NCBI GenBank assembly: GCA_035501935.1
Contig: DATJVC010000039.1
Span: forward strand, 62,001 to 126,000
Length of the DNA stretch: 64,000 nucleotides
DNA from: Gammaproteobacteria bacterium
Lineage (GTDB): Bacteria > Pseudomonadota > Gammaproteobacteria > JAJPIJ01
Reading direction: 5' to 3'
Positions 30,911-40,085 of the stretch are shown one piece after another. A program made the translations under genes and the position numbers. The number at the start of each line of letters is the position of its first letter. Position 1 is the stretch's first letter. The notes beneath the pieces were generated by a model that searched no databases, was not told the DNA's origin, and saw only the letters and a program-made list of their open reading frames with translations.

Positions 30911-32278
30911 TCAGTCACGGGTGGCGACGTCAACGCCATCCGCGGCGACTTCCGCCAGGAAGCGAATTTCCTCGGGCGTGATGACGTATGGCGGCATGAA
31001 ATAAACGACGTCACCCAGCGGCCGCAGCAGGGCGCCGCGTTCGAGGGCGTGCCGGTAGACGCGCCGTCCGCGTCGCTCCTGCCACGGATAGGACTCGCGC
31101 GCAGACTTGTCCCGCACCATCTCCACGGCGGTGATCATGCCGCACTGGCGCACCTCCGCGACATGCGGATGATCGGCAAGCGGTGAAAGCGCGTAGTGCA
31201 TCACCTCCGCGAGGCCGCGATTGTGTTCAATGACCGGCTCCTCCTCGAAGATGTCCAGCGTGGTCAGCGCCGCGCGGCAGGCCAGCGGATTGCCGGTATA
31301 GCTGTGGGAATGGAGGAACGCCTTGAGCGTAGCATGGTCATCATAGAAGGCCTGATAAACATCCGCCGTCGTCAGCACCGCCGACAGGGGCAGATACCCG
31401 CCCGTGAGCCCCTTGCCCAGGCACAGGAAGTCCGGCGCAATTTCCGCCTGCTCGCAGGCGAACAGGGTGCCGGTGCGCCCGAAGCCGACGGCGATTTCAT
31501 CGGCGATCAAATGCACGTGATGGCGGTTGCAAAGTTCGCGCAGCAGGCTGAGATACACGGGATGGTACATGCGCATGTGGCCGGCGCACTGCACCAGCGG
31601 CTCGACAATCACGGCGCAGACGGATTCGGCGTGTTCGGCCAGCAGCGCCGCCATCGGTTCCAGCTGGCGCTTGGAATGTTCCTGCCAGGATTCGCCCGGC
31701 GCGCGGTGGTAGCAATCCGGCGACGGTGCCGTCAGCACCGGCATGAGGAGCGGCGCGTAGGTCTCGCGATAAAGCGGCACGCCGCCCACGGCGAGCGCAC
31801 CCAGCGTCTCGCCATGATAGCCATTTTCGAGACGGATGAACCGGCATTTTTTTGACCGGCCCTGATTGCGCCAGTAGTGGAAGCTCATCTTCAGCGCGAT
31901 TTCAACGGCGGCTGAGCCGTTGTCGGCGTAGAAGCAGCGCGTCAGACCCGGCGGCGCCAGCGCCGTCAGCCGCTCGGCCAGTTCTATCGCCGGAGCATGC
32001 GTGAAACCAGCGAGCAGGACGTGCTCCAATTGCTGAAGTTGATCCTGGATGGCGGCATTGATGCGGGGGTGGGCGTGGCCGAAGAGATTGACCCACCATG
32101 AGCTGATGGCGTCGAGATAGCGGCGACCGTCGCAATCCTCGAGCCACACACCCCGGCCGCGGCGGATGGGGATCGGCGGCAGCGCCTCATGATCCTTCAT
32201 CTGCGTGCAGGGGTGCCACAGCACGGCCCGATCGCGCAGCTGCCATTGCTTCGAGATTGATGTTTCGGTCGTCGGCAC
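30911..32278 (-). CDS. bioA: Adenosylmethionine-8-amino-7-oxononanoate aminotransferase
   Basis: A 455-residue class III PLP enzyme of biotin synthesis that transfers the SAM amino group to KAPA. Blocks: [82 protein letters not shown] and the Schiff-base lysine in [16 protein letters not shown] prefer GTG 32278 because CGGAG lies seven bases upstream; ATG 32305 would add nine residues. No other bio gene is near. Confidence 0.93.
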   Translation of the reverse strand: MPTTETSISKQWQLRDRAVLWHPCTQMKDHEALPPIPIRRGRGVWLEDCDGRRYLDAISSWWVNLFGHAHPRINAAIQDQLQQLEHVLLAGFTHAPAIELAERLTALAPPGLTRCFYADNGSAAVEIALKMSFHYWRNQGRSKKCRFIRLENGYHGETLGALAVGGVPLYRETYAPLLMPVLTAPSPDCYHRAPGESWQEHSKRQLEPMAALLAEHAESVCAVIVEPLVQCAGHMRMYHPVYLSLLRELCNRHHVHLIADEIAVGFGRTGTLFACEQAEIAPDFLCLGKGLTGGYLPLSAVLTTADVYQAFYDDHATLKAFLHSHSYTGNPLACRAALTTLDIFEEEPVIEHNRGLAEVMHYALSPLADHPHVAEVRQCGMITAVEMVRDKSARESYPWQERRGRRVYRHALERGALLRPLGDVVYFMPPYVITPEEIRFLAEVAADGVDVATRD

Positions 32279-32355
32279 GGAATCTCCGCCGTGGTATGGG
32301 ATCATCAAAATCTTTGCGAGTGATTGCGGAGCGATGGCTTCCGCTTGGAGGGGAT

Positions 32356-32841
32356 TCAGCCGTCGAGACGGCTGGCGTGATCGCGCAGAATCTGCCCGCC
32401 CAACATGGCGGTGATGATCCGATCTTCCAGTTCGACGCGGGTGGCCAGTTGCTCGCCCAGCATCGACAGGTCTTCGGCCAGTTTGTCGAGCAGATGAAAG
32501 TTCCATTCGCCGCCGTAGCGATCGTTGAACTCCATGGCCGCATCGGTGGTTTTGGCGATGCGCTCATACACCTGGCGCGCGGCTTGCGCCACCGCCTGCC
32601 GGCGCTCCCTGCCCGTGACGATGCGATGGTAGAGATTGAAATGGCCCGCCGCGACATAATCAACCAGCATTTGGGTGAAATCCTGCAGGGCCTCATGCAC
32701 CGGCTTGTCGACAGTGAACGGTTTCAATTCCAGCACTTCGCACATGGACACCAGCACCCCTCGTCGCTGCGTCAGCAGTCGATCGATGTGGCGGCGCGAA
32801 CCTTGGCGGCGCCACGTCTGGCTTTGAGAAGGATCAGTCAT
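32356..32841 (-). CDS. rsd: Rsd/AlgQ-family anti-sigma-70 regulator
   Basis: A 161-residue helical protein of the Rsd/AlgQ family, which binds region 4 of the housekeeping sigma factor and favours alternative sigma factors in stationary phase. The family signature is ALQDFTQMLVDYVAAGHFNL followed by YHRIV; HIDRLLTQRRGVLVSM matches the N-terminal helix, and the C-terminal half carries DRYGGEWNFHLLDKLAEDLS. ATG 32841 (MTDPSQSQTW) is the family-like start. The family is mostly confined to gammaproteobacteria, which helps place the genome. Confidence 0.87.
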   Translation of the reverse strand: MTDPSQSQTWRRQGSRRHIDRLLTQRRGVLVSMCEVLELKPFTVDKPVHEALQDFTQMLVDYVAAGHFNLYHRIVTGRERRQAVAQAARQVYERIAKTTDAAMEFNDRYGGEWNFHLLDKLAEDLSMLGEQLATRVELEDRIITAMLGGQILRDHASRLDG

Positions 32842-33008
32842 GAACGACGTTCTGATTTTCCCGGCATTGTAACACCCCGATTCCGGCCGACAATCCACCC
32901 GGATTACGGTGGATCCGCCTCCAACTCTGATCCAAACGTCGTCCCGACCTTGCAAGGCCTTTGGACTGGAATGTTTCCAAGGCATCGGTCAAACTGAACA
33001 TTCGCGGC

Positions 33009-33014
33009 TATAAT
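33009..33014 (+). promoter_or_regulatory. -10 box next to the kinase start
   Basis: A perfect TATAAT lies 10 nt before the kinase ATG; start of transcription would be at about 33020, leaving a leader of about 4-5 nt with no ribosome site (TTTTCAAGTC). I see no good -35. Confidence 0.5.
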
Positions 33015-33024
33015 TTTTCAAGTC

Positions 33025-34479
33025 ATGAATATCCCGGGTTACAACATCCTCAAGCCCATCGGCATTGGTGGCATGGCCACGGCCTATCTGGCCGTGCAAA
33101 CCTCGCTGCAGCGGCAGGTCGTACTCAAGGTTCTGCACAGTACCGAAGCCACCACTGAGGAAAGTGTCGAGCGTTTTATCAAGGAGGGACGCATCCTGGC
33201 GTCTCTAAATCACCCCAACATCATCACCATACACGACATCGGCATGGCGGATAAGCTTGTCTATTTGTCGATGGAGTTCGTCGAAGGCGGCGATCTCAAG
33301 GAACGCATCAGCAAGGGCGCGCTGCCCCCGGCCGAGGCCCTGTCCATCGTCAAGGGGATCGCCGCCGGTCTTTACGCCGCGCATAAAAACGGCGTCATCC
33401 ATCGCGACGTGAAACCGGCAAACATCCTGTTCCACAAGGACGGCACGCCGCTGCTGACCGACTTTGGTATCGCCAAAAAAATGACCGCCAACGTCGATGA
33501 ATTGACCCGCACCGGCACTTTCCTCGGCAGTCCGAATTACATGGCGCCGGAACAAGCCGAGGCCGGCCCCATCGACGGACGCGCCGATATCTATGCGCTG
33601 GGGGTCATCTTCTACGAGATGCTGACCGGTCGCAAACCCTATCAGTCGCCGTCGGTGATCAACGTCATCGTGCAGCACAAACAGGCGCCGATCCCCAAAC
33701 TGCCGCCGGCCCTGCAGGGTTATCAGCCCTTGCTGGATTTGATGATGGCAAAGGATCGGCGCGATCGTTTTCGTGACGCGGAAAGCCTGCTGCATTTCAT
33801 AGACAAATTCGAGCATGATCTGCGCACCCCCGCCGGCGCCGAGCCAGCGCCGGGGCGTGCCATCGGGCGTGCGCGTTCATATTCCCCGGGGCAGGGGGTG
33901 ACGGGCCGCTGGCGTATTTCTGTTTTTTTGACCATCGGGTTCATTCTTTCCTCGCTGGCCTACGGCATTGTTTTTTATTATGCCCAGACGCTGAAAATTG
34001 TGCATGATTCCGGGGATCAACAACCGCCAAAATCCGTGATGCAGCAGGACGAGCTGGCGAATGCCGCCGTCATCCCCAAGCCGGCGATACAAAGTCAAAT
34101 CTTGCCGCCAGTCGACGTGCGTACGGCGTTGATCTGGCTGGCGGAAAAAAGCCTGGAGGAATACCGCCTGACCTCGCCGCCCCAGAACAACGCCTATTAT
34201 TATTATTCCCGTCTACTGCAGATGGAGCCGGACAGCGAACAGGCGAAGGCGGGGTTCCAGAAAATCGCCGCGCGTTTCGCCCTGCTGGCGGAACGGGAAA
34301 TCGCCCGCGGTCACGACGATGAAGCCCAGCGTTATCTGCACATAGGCCTGCAGCTCGATCCGCAGAATCCCCAATTGCGGCAATTGGGCGCGCTGTCCAC
34401 GACGCCCGCGCGCAAGGGGTTGTGGCAGAGTATTACGAAGTATTTCCAGAATTCACAGGCAGCGGCGGAGAAGAAATAA
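33025..34479 (+). CDS. Transmembrane Ser/Thr protein kinase (Hanks type)
   Basis: A 484-residue protein. The kinase domain (about 1-270) has the Gly-rich loop IGIGGMATAYLA, K35, E54, the catalytic HRD (126-128) in IHRDVKPANILF, DFG at 146-148 and APE in NYMAPEQAE, so it should be active. One membrane helix (about 300-320) follows a Pro/Arg-rich linker. The outer part (about 330-484) has a TPR-like pair of repeats (YYYYSRLLQMEPDSEQAKAG; LHIGLQLDPQNPQL). The ligand is unknown, and no phosphatase gene is adjacent. The transcript looks leaderless. Confidence 0.9.
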   Translation: MNIPGYNILKPIGIGGMATAYLAVQTSLQRQVVLKVLHSTEATTEESVERFIKEGRILASLNHPNIITIHDIGMADKLVYLSMEFVEGGDLKERISKGALPPAEALSIVKGIAAGLYAAHKNGVIHRDVKPANILFHKDGTPLLTDFGIAKKMTANVDELTRTGTFLGSPNYMAPEQAEAGPIDGRADIYALGVIFYEMLTGRKPYQSPSVINVIVQHKQAPIPKLPPALQGYQPLLDLMMAKDRRDRFRDAESLLHFIDKFEHDLRTPAGAEPAPGRAIGRARSYSPGQGVTGRWRISVFLTIGFILSSLAYGIVFYYAQTLKIVHDSGDQQPPKSVMQQDELANAAVIPKPAIQSQILPPVDVRTALIWLAEKSLEEYRLTSPPQNNAYYYYSRLLQMEPDSEQAKAGFQKIAARFALLAEREIARGHDDEAQRYLHIGLQLDPQNPQLRQLGALSTTPARKGLWQSITKYFQNSQAAAEKK

Positions 34480-34503
34480 TCCGCGCCTTGCTTGTCCCGC
34501 GCG

Positions 34504-34980
34504 TTACGGGGAGGGGGGCGTCGGCGCGGGGAGGGACAGGTCGGAGGAGTGCGTTTGATCCCAGCGTTCCAGCGCCTGCTTTAGTTTGTTCATCACCTCT
34601 GGTGACACATTCTGAGGCATGGGAGTATCCGCCGCGGGCGCCGTGGCGGCGGCGGCCGCGTCGTCTGCAACCGGCGCCACGGGTGTGGTGGTGTCTCCGG
34701 CCGCATCCGGTGTCGGGGTCACTGGCGCGGCATTTTTGAACGCCTGCTTGCGCAGCGCCTGGCGTGTCCCGGCGCCGACGGTGATCCGGGTGTCGTCGAT
34801 GATCTGGCCGTTTTCAAACACGAATATCCGCGGTCCCGTCGCTCCGGTGCGATACCATGCCGGGGGCGTACCCGACATGTGCGTGCGCCCGCTGTGCGGA
34901 TCGACCCACTGATACATACGCGCCCATGCGGCACTGCCCATCCACAATGCCAGCAGGCAAGCCAAGCAGACTCTCCACAT
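34504..34980 (-). CDS. DUF4124-domain secreted protein
   Basis: A 158-residue exported protein: signal peptide (about 1-20, WARMYQ), DUF4124-like segment (MYQWVDPHSGRTHMSGTPP), then a low-complexity Ala/Pro/Thr/Asp linker and a short helical end. DUF4124 proteins are periplasmic or envelope-associated in proteobacteria, with no known function. The ATG at 34980 is 7 nt from a TGTTATACT extended -10. Confidence 0.82.
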   Translation of the reverse strand: MWRVCLACLLALWMGSAAWARMYQWVDPHSGRTHMSGTPPAWYRTGATGPRIFVFENGQIIDDTRITVGAGTRQALRKQAFKNAAPVTPTPDAAGDTTTPVAPVADDAAAAATAPAADTPMPQNVSPEVMNKLKQALERWDQTHSSDLSLPAPTPPSP

Positions 34981-34987
34981 GAATTTT

Positions 34988-34996
34988 AGTATAACA
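34988..34996 (-). promoter_or_regulatory. Extended -10 promoter of the DUF4124 gene
   Basis: TGTTATACT on the minus strand (TGn plus TATACT at 34993-34988) ends 7 nt from the ATG, implying a leaderless transcript. The same bases read TATAAC on the plus strand (34990-34995) and may serve the divergent HEAT/M23 gene. Confidence 0.45.
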
Positions 34997-35038
34997 CCGC
35001 ATGGCTCCATATTCCGGCGGCCGGGAAGTGAAGCGGTC

Positions 35039-36715
35039 ATGAAGACGGACATGAATGAATTGATTGCCGACCTGCGCGCGGGCGCAAATCTGGAAGCCCG
35101 TGCCGCGGATTTGTCCGCAATCCCCGATCAGGAACGATCAACGTGGATGCCATCGCTGCTTGAATTGCTGGAACGCGTGGATGCCGCCGACCGGCGCATC
35201 GGTTTTTTCGCGCTCCAGCACTGCTGGTCGGCAATTGCCCGCGAGGCGGTCATCCGCCATCTGGGCAGCGACGATCCGGGGAGCCGGCGGATGGCGGCCA
35301 TCGTGCTGGAGCACGGCGAGGGACGCGCCTTTCTTGCGCAGGCCGCGTCACGCTGGCTGGATGATCCTGAGCCGGCGCGGGCCGGCGAGGCACTGGCACT
35401 GGTCGACAGCATGTATCCCGACGTGGAGCGCCTGCGCCGAGCCGTGGAGCAACCGGCACTGCGCCCCTATCTGCGGTGCAATCTCTCGCGTTACGGCGAT
35501 CCATCGCTGGCGGCGGCCATGCTCGCCTGTCTGAACGACGGCGATACGGAAGTCGCGCGCGCGGGATTGGCCGCCCTGATCCAGCAGATTGATCCCCCGT
35601 CCGCCGTGCGTGCGTGCTGTCGGGAACTGTTGCGCCATCCCCGGCCGGAGGCGCGCGAACTGGCCGCCGAATATTTCTGCTGGCATGGCGGCGGCGATGA
35701 TTGCGCGGCGTTGCAGGCGGCGCTGCCGGCGGAGACGGATCGCCATGCCGCTGCCGGCCTGGAATCCAGCCTGCGGGCGATCAAGCGGCGCTCCACCGCA
35801 ACCGTGCAGCGGCAAGCATTGCGGCGGCACCTGCTTGCCACGCAGCGCTTTGAACCGCGCTGGTGCTATCAGGGACGTTCGCCGGGCACGGATTTCCTGC
35901 GCGGGCGGCAGGCGCGTTTCGATCTGCTGGCAGCGTACTACGGGCTGCCCCACCGTTCCGTGCAGGCCACCCGCCGCGATGCGGGCGCAAATGTTCCCCA
36001 CCTGTACAGTGCGCCGCTCGTTGCGCCCATTCGCCAGTACCCCGGCGCACCCGACGACAGTTTCGGCGTGGATACGGACAAGGCCAACCGCACCTATACC
36101 GAACTCGTGCATGTGGGCGAGGATGTCGGCTGGGACGGGGAGGCGCAAACCGTGGTGGCGATCGCCGATGGCCTCATACGCGAGATCGGCTGGATCGAGT
36201 CCTGGGGCAACATTGCGGTGGTTGAGCACCACCTCGCGGGCATCGCCAGCGACAAATTGCGCCGCCAGCTTGGTTTGTTCGCGCCCACCGTGCGTGAATC
36301 CATTCACCTGGCGGATGGGAGTTTTCTTTGTTGCAGCGTATATGCGCATCTGGGTCCGGGCATATGGCGGCTGCCGGGCGCGTTCATCGAGGCGGGGGAA
36401 AAAATCGGCGTCATCGGCCGTCCCTATATGTGGGAGAACGGGGGCTATCGCGCGCACCTGCATTTTGCCACACACCTCGGCCCCTACTGGCAGACGCCGC
36501 GTACAGGCGCCCGGATCGATTTGCGTTTCGAAGGGCGGCGTTACGAGGGCATTGTCCGCAAGGCCGACCGGCGGCAGATTGCCGCCACCATAGAAGTCGG
36601 GGGCCGGACGAAGGAGGTGGTGCGCAACACGCACTGGCTGTGCGGTTACGTTTCACCCGGCCACTTCGAATCGGGCACCCATGGCTGGTTCAATCCACGC
36701 CTGCTGTTTTCTTAG
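35039..36715 (+). CDS. HEAT-like repeat protein with C-terminal M23 peptidase domain, no signal peptide
   Basis: A 558-residue protein. The first about 280 residues form helical HEAT-like units (for instance SDDPGSRRMAAIVLEHGEG and DGDTEVARAGLAALIQQID). The C-terminal 200 residues are an M23/LytM fold with intact ligands: H358 and D362 in HVGEDVGW, H475 in HLHFATH, with H473 and H437 (YAHLG) as catalytic histidines. Most M23 enzymes are exported, but I see no signal peptide or membrane helix from either start (35039, or 34979 in frame). A cytoplasmic or unusually secreted role is possible. The stop codon abuts repeat copy E. Confidence 0.75.
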   Translation: MKTDMNELIADLRAGANLEARAADLSAIPDQERSTWMPSLLELLERVDAADRRIGFFALQHCWSAIAREAVIRHLGSDDPGSRRMAAIVLEHGEGRAFLAQAASRWLDDPEPARAGEALALVDSMYPDVERLRRAVEQPALRPYLRCNLSRYGDPSLAAAMLACLNDGDTEVARAGLAALIQQIDPPSAVRACCRELLRHPRPEARELAAEYFCWHGGGDDCAALQAALPAETDRHAAAGLESSLRAIKRRSTATVQRQALRRHLLATQRFEPRWCYQGRSPGTDFLRGRQARFDLLAAYYGLPHRSVQATRRDAGANVPHLYSAPLVAPIRQYPGAPDDSFGVDTDKANRTYTELVHVGEDVGWDGEAQTVVAIADGLIREIGWIESWGNIAVVEHHLAGIASDKLRRQLGLFAPTVRESIHLADGSFLCCSVYAHLGPGIWRLPGAFIEAGEKIGVIGRPYMWENGGYRAHLHFATHLGPYWQTPRTGARIDLRFEGRRYEGIVRKADRRQIAATIEVGGRTKEVVRNTHWLCGYVSPGHFESGTHGWFNPRLLFS

Positions 36716-36780
36716 TTCTGAATAAGTCCATCATGGACTTTTCAGAATCGGGAAACAAAAAAGTGTGATTTTTGTTTCCC
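36715..36780 (+). repeat. Multi-hairpin palindromic repeat, copy E (two hairpins)
   Basis: GTTCTG/CAGAATC with inner AGTCCAT/ATGGACT (36715-36749), then GGGAAAC/GTTTCCC around A- and T-runs (36750-36780). It begins at the last base of the HEAT/M23 stop codon and lies between that gene and corA, which converge. The third hairpin of the family is missing here. Confidence 0.8.
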
Positions 36781-36825
36781 TCCACCGGAGAAACTTTACC
36801 CAATCCCACGGGCGTACACCAACAA

Positions 36826-37824
36826 TTACAGCAGCTTGTGGTGGCGCATCAACCACACCAGCACGCCGACGATGCTTCCAGCCACCATCCAAAAGAAGAG
36901 GTAACCATACCGCCAGTGCAATTCCGGGAAGGTTTCGAAATTCATACCGTAGACGCCGCACAGGAAGGTCAGCGGCAGGAACAGGGCGCTCAACAGTGTC
37001 AGCCGGCCCATGATGCGGTTGGTCCGGTGGCTGACCATGGACATGTGCAGGTTCAACGACTGCGTCAGGATGTCGCGATCCACCATCACGTCCTGCATCA
37101 CATGATCGATGACGCTGACCATGTTGGCCAGCGCGGCCCGCGTAGCCTCGCTCAGGAATATCGAACGGCGCGTGGAGAGTTCGGTGAGCACCCCGCGCGC
37201 GGGCGCCAGTACGGCGCGAAAGTGCAGCAGGTTGGCGCCGATGGCGGCCACCCGCTTGAACACCGCCTCGTCATCGTCGGCAAAAAGCTGGCGCTGCAGG
37301 TCGCGCACGCCCGACTCCAGCCGCTCCTGCACGCTGACGTAATGCTCCACGAGATGATCCCACAATTCGTAAATGAGAAAACTCGGACTTTGCGCAAAAC
37401 GCACGAAGTCGGAAGCGTATTCCTGGCGCACCATGTTCATGAAGGCGCGCGGGCCGTCATGCAGGGTGAGAAGATAGTTCTGCGTCATCACCACATGCAC
37501 GGGCTCGGGCGTCAACGTCCCATCCGCGCCGATCTGGCAGTCGGCGACGACCAGATGCAGCGATTCCTCCTGCCGCGAGAGGAAGGTGTTTGCCTCGGCG
37601 TTGAATAACCCGTCGATCATGCCATTGCCGGGGACCTCGAGGTCGGTCAGTATCCGCCTCGCGTCCGCGGCGTCGACATACTCGATGTCCAGCCACACGA
37701 ACGCGCCGGAAGCCATCGCGGCACGTACCTCGCCGGTGGTCAGTGAGGCGACCTGCTTGGCGGTGAAGTCAAAGCGAACCGCGTTGAAGCGTGCTGCGGA
37801 TTTCTCGGCCATGCCCATGCTCAT
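36826..37824 (-). CDS. corA: CorA-family divalent cation transporter
   Basis: A 332-residue CorA: a long cytoplasmic funnel domain and two C-terminal helices, with the pore signature YGMNF and following FPELHWRYGYLFFWM. It imports Mg2+ (or Co2+/Ni2+) through a pentameric channel. The loop between the helices is MNFETFPEL rather than the MPEL form of classic CorA, so the substrate may differ; zinc-exporting ZntB is a relative to consider. Several in-frame ATGs stand at the start (37824, 37818, 37812). Confidence 0.92.
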   Translation of the reverse strand: MSMGMAEKSAARFNAVRFDFTAKQVASLTTGEVRAAMASGAFVWLDIEYVDAADARRILTDLEVPGNGMIDGLFNAEANTFLSRQEESLHLVVADCQIGADGTLTPEPVHVVMTQNYLLTLHDGPRAFMNMVRQEYASDFVRFAQSPSFLIYELWDHLVEHYVSVQERLESGVRDLQRQLFADDDEAVFKRVAAIGANLLHFRAVLAPARGVLTELSTRRSIFLSEATRAALANMVSVIDHVMQDVMVDRDILTQSLNLHMSMVSHRTNRIMGRLTLLSALFLPLTFLCGVYGMNFETFPELHWRYGYLFFWMVAGSIVGVLVWLMRHHKLL

Positions 37825-37944
37825 CTATTCCATATTTTTTATGAAGGCAGGCTACGCCGCGGCGTATGACGGGTCAATGAGGGTGTGCACCGGACGCCGA
37901 AGGGTTATGATGGGCTCGAAATTCACTTCGCCGGCACGGTGACC

Positions 37945-38118
37945 ATGCCCGAACCAAAAAAACCGGCAACGCACGAGCACGGCCCCCATTGCCGGCACGA
38001 TCATGACACGCCGGCGCGGAATCCATGGCGGGACGTGGGGCGCAATGATCCCTGCCCCTGCGGCAGCGGCAGGAAATTCAAAAAGTGCCACGCCCTGGCC
38101 ACCCCTGAACCGGACTAG
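37945..38118 (+). CDS. SEC-C motif mini-protein
   Basis: A 57-residue protein, His-rich at its front ([12 protein letters not shown]), followed by a SEC-C zinc finger [13 protein letters not shown] that repeats the tail of SecA encoded at 5.1 kb ([19 protein letters not shown]). It is probably a zinc-binding protein. Stand-alone SEC-C proteins exist in many bacteria; partners are unknown. Confidence 0.8.
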   Translation: MPEPKKPATHEHGPHCRHDHDTPARNPWRDVGRNDPCPCGSGRKFKKCHALATPEPD

Positions 38119-38137
38119 GGGCTGAGTTTCGCCGGCC

Positions 38138-40018
38138 CTAAGGATTGGGGGACGCATCGCCGTCACCGTAAAGGCGGTTCAACTCCTCCCTCACATTGGC
38201 CGGGGTGATCTCCCCCTGTGGCAATGGCGTCGTGATCGCCAATTCAAGCGGTCGTGTCAGGCCGCGCCAGACGCGTTTGAGCGCGGGGCTGTGCTCGCGG
38301 CTGAACAAGGTTCCCCATGCCCCGCGCAGGGTCAGCACCAGCACCGGCCGGCGGCGGCTCGATAACAGGGGATTCAATCCTTCCACGAAGGGTGGCACAC
38401 GACCGTCAGATGAAGGCTCCGGCGCCGGGAACACACATACGAGGTGACCGGCGCGCATTAATTTTTCAACTTCTCTCCGCCAGCGACCGCGCTTGATCAC
38501 GGCCCCCATTCGCCGCAACAGAAATCCGAAGAAGGGTCGCCGCAATTCCCGTTCGGTGATTACGAAATGGATCGGCCGATGGCTCCCGGCGGCGATCATC
38601 AGGGCATCGATGTAGGTGACACGATTGGCGATCAACAACGCGCCTCCCGTCTCCGGCAGGTGCTCGTCGCCGCGCACGCGCAAGTGATAAAGGCTGTGGA
38701 CCAGCAGCCAGATCAGGAAACGGACGAAGTATTCCGGCACCAGGGCGCAAATGAAAATCGCGACAATGATATTGACCAGGGCGGTCGTCAGCAGCACCTG
38801 GGGAATATCCAGACCCAGCTTGAAAAGTCCTATCGAGAACCCCGCCGAGCAGACCATCAGGAAGGCGTTCAGGATGTTGTTGGCGGCGATGACGCGCGAA
38901 GTATGCGTGCGCTCGCTGCGGGTTTGAATCACGGCATACAGCGGTACGATGTAAAAGCCGCCGAACAATCCGATGCCGGCAAGATCGGCGAGCAGGCGCG
39001 CGGTCCCCGTGCTGCGCAGGAAATCCGCCATCGTCATGGCCGTTCCCAGCGGCGCATAGCCGCGGCAGGCGAGATAGAAATCCACGCCGAACAGCGTGAG
39101 GCCGAGGGAGCCGAAAGGCACCAGCCCCATTTCGACCTTGTGCCCGGACAGCCGTTCACACAGCAGCGAACCCACGCCCACGCCGATGGAAAACACGGTC
39201 AAGAGCACCACCACGACGGACTCATCTCCATGCAGCACGCCCTTGGCGAGATCGGGGAACAGCGACAAAAACACCAGGCCATAAAACCAGAACCAGGAGA
39301 TCCCCAGCAGGGACAGAAACACCGTGCGATTCCCGCGCGCGAAGCGCAGGCTGCGCCAGGTTTCCGTGATCGGATTGAAATTGACGCGCAGCGCGGGATC
39401 GGCAGGCGGCGACGGAGGAACTTGGCGGGCGGCGGCGTAACCGGCCGCCGCCACCGCCAGGGTGCCGGCGGCGACCAGCCAGTGGCCGTGCAGGCGATCG
39501 GCGATCAACAGGCCGCCCGCGATCTCGCCCAGCAGGATGGCGACGTTGGTGCCCATCTCCACCAGTCCGTTGCCGCCGACGATCTCTGCCTCATCAAGGT
39601 GCTGCGGCAGGAAGGAATACTTCACCGGGCCGAACAGCGTCGAGTGCAAGCCCATGAGAAACAGCGCCATCACCAGCGGCGCGGCGCTGTGCAGGCCGAA
39701 ACCCAGTGCCCCCAGGCTCATGATGACGATCTCGAACAGCTTGATCGCGCGCATCATCACCGCCTTGTCGAACTTATCCGCCAATTGTCCGGCCGTCGCC
39801 GAAAACAGAAAGAACGGCAAAATGAACAGCGCGCCGCAAAAAGCGTTGAAATCGCGCGACTCCATGCCCAACGGACGAACGGTCTGATAGGTCAGCATCA
39901 GTACCAGCGCGATCTTGAAAAAGTTGTCGTTGAAGGCCCCCAGAAACTGTGTGATGAAAAAGGGCAGAAACCGCCGTTCACGCAACAGGGCGAATTGGTT
40001 GTTGTTTTTTTTCATCAT
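38138..40018 (-). CDS. MFS transporter fused to a PlsC-like acyltransferase domain (LplT-like)
   Basis: A 626-residue protein. The first about 400 residues are a twelve-helix MFS carrier similar to lysophospholipid flippases (FFITQFLGAFNDNFFKIALV). The rest resembles a glycerolipid acyltransferase (RPIHFVITERELRRPFFGFL). Catalytic residues look lost: the NHx4D motif reads NRVTYID, with Arg for His, and the FPEG motif reads FPAPEP. I infer a transporter with a non-catalytic or altered acyltransferase domain. ATG 40018 (MMKKNNNQFALL) is the start. Confidence 0.85.
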   Translation of the reverse strand: MMKKNNNQFALLRERRFLPFFITQFLGAFNDNFFKIALVLMLTYQTVRPLGMESRDFNAFCGALFILPFFLFSATAGQLADKFDKAVMMRAIKLFEIVIMSLGALGFGLHSAAPLVMALFLMGLHSTLFGPVKYSFLPQHLDEAEIVGGNGLVEMGTNVAILLGEIAGGLLIADRLHGHWLVAAGTLAVAAAGYAAARQVPPSPPADPALRVNFNPITETWRSLRFARGNRTVFLSLLGISWFWFYGLVFLSLFPDLAKGVLHGDESVVVVLLTVFSIGVGVGSLLCERLSGHKVEMGLVPFGSLGLTLFGVDFYLACRGYAPLGTAMTMADFLRSTGTARLLADLAGIGLFGGFYIVPLYAVIQTRSERTHTSRVIAANNILNAFLMVCSAGFSIGLFKLGLDIPQVLLTTALVNIIVAIFICALVPEYFVRFLIWLLVHSLYHLRVRGDEHLPETGGALLIANRVTYIDALMIAAGSHRPIHFVITERELRRPFFGFLLRRMGAVIKRGRWRREVEKLMRAGHLVCVFPAPEPSSDGRVPPFVEGLNPLLSSRRRPVLVLTLRGAWGTLFSREHSPALKRVWRGLTRPLELAITTPLPQGEITPANVREELNRLYGDGDASPNP

Positions 40019-40085
40019 GGTTGAGATAACCTTTTCAGTCCATTCTAATGGCAGCCGGCGGTACACACTAAAGCAGTCTGAACCG

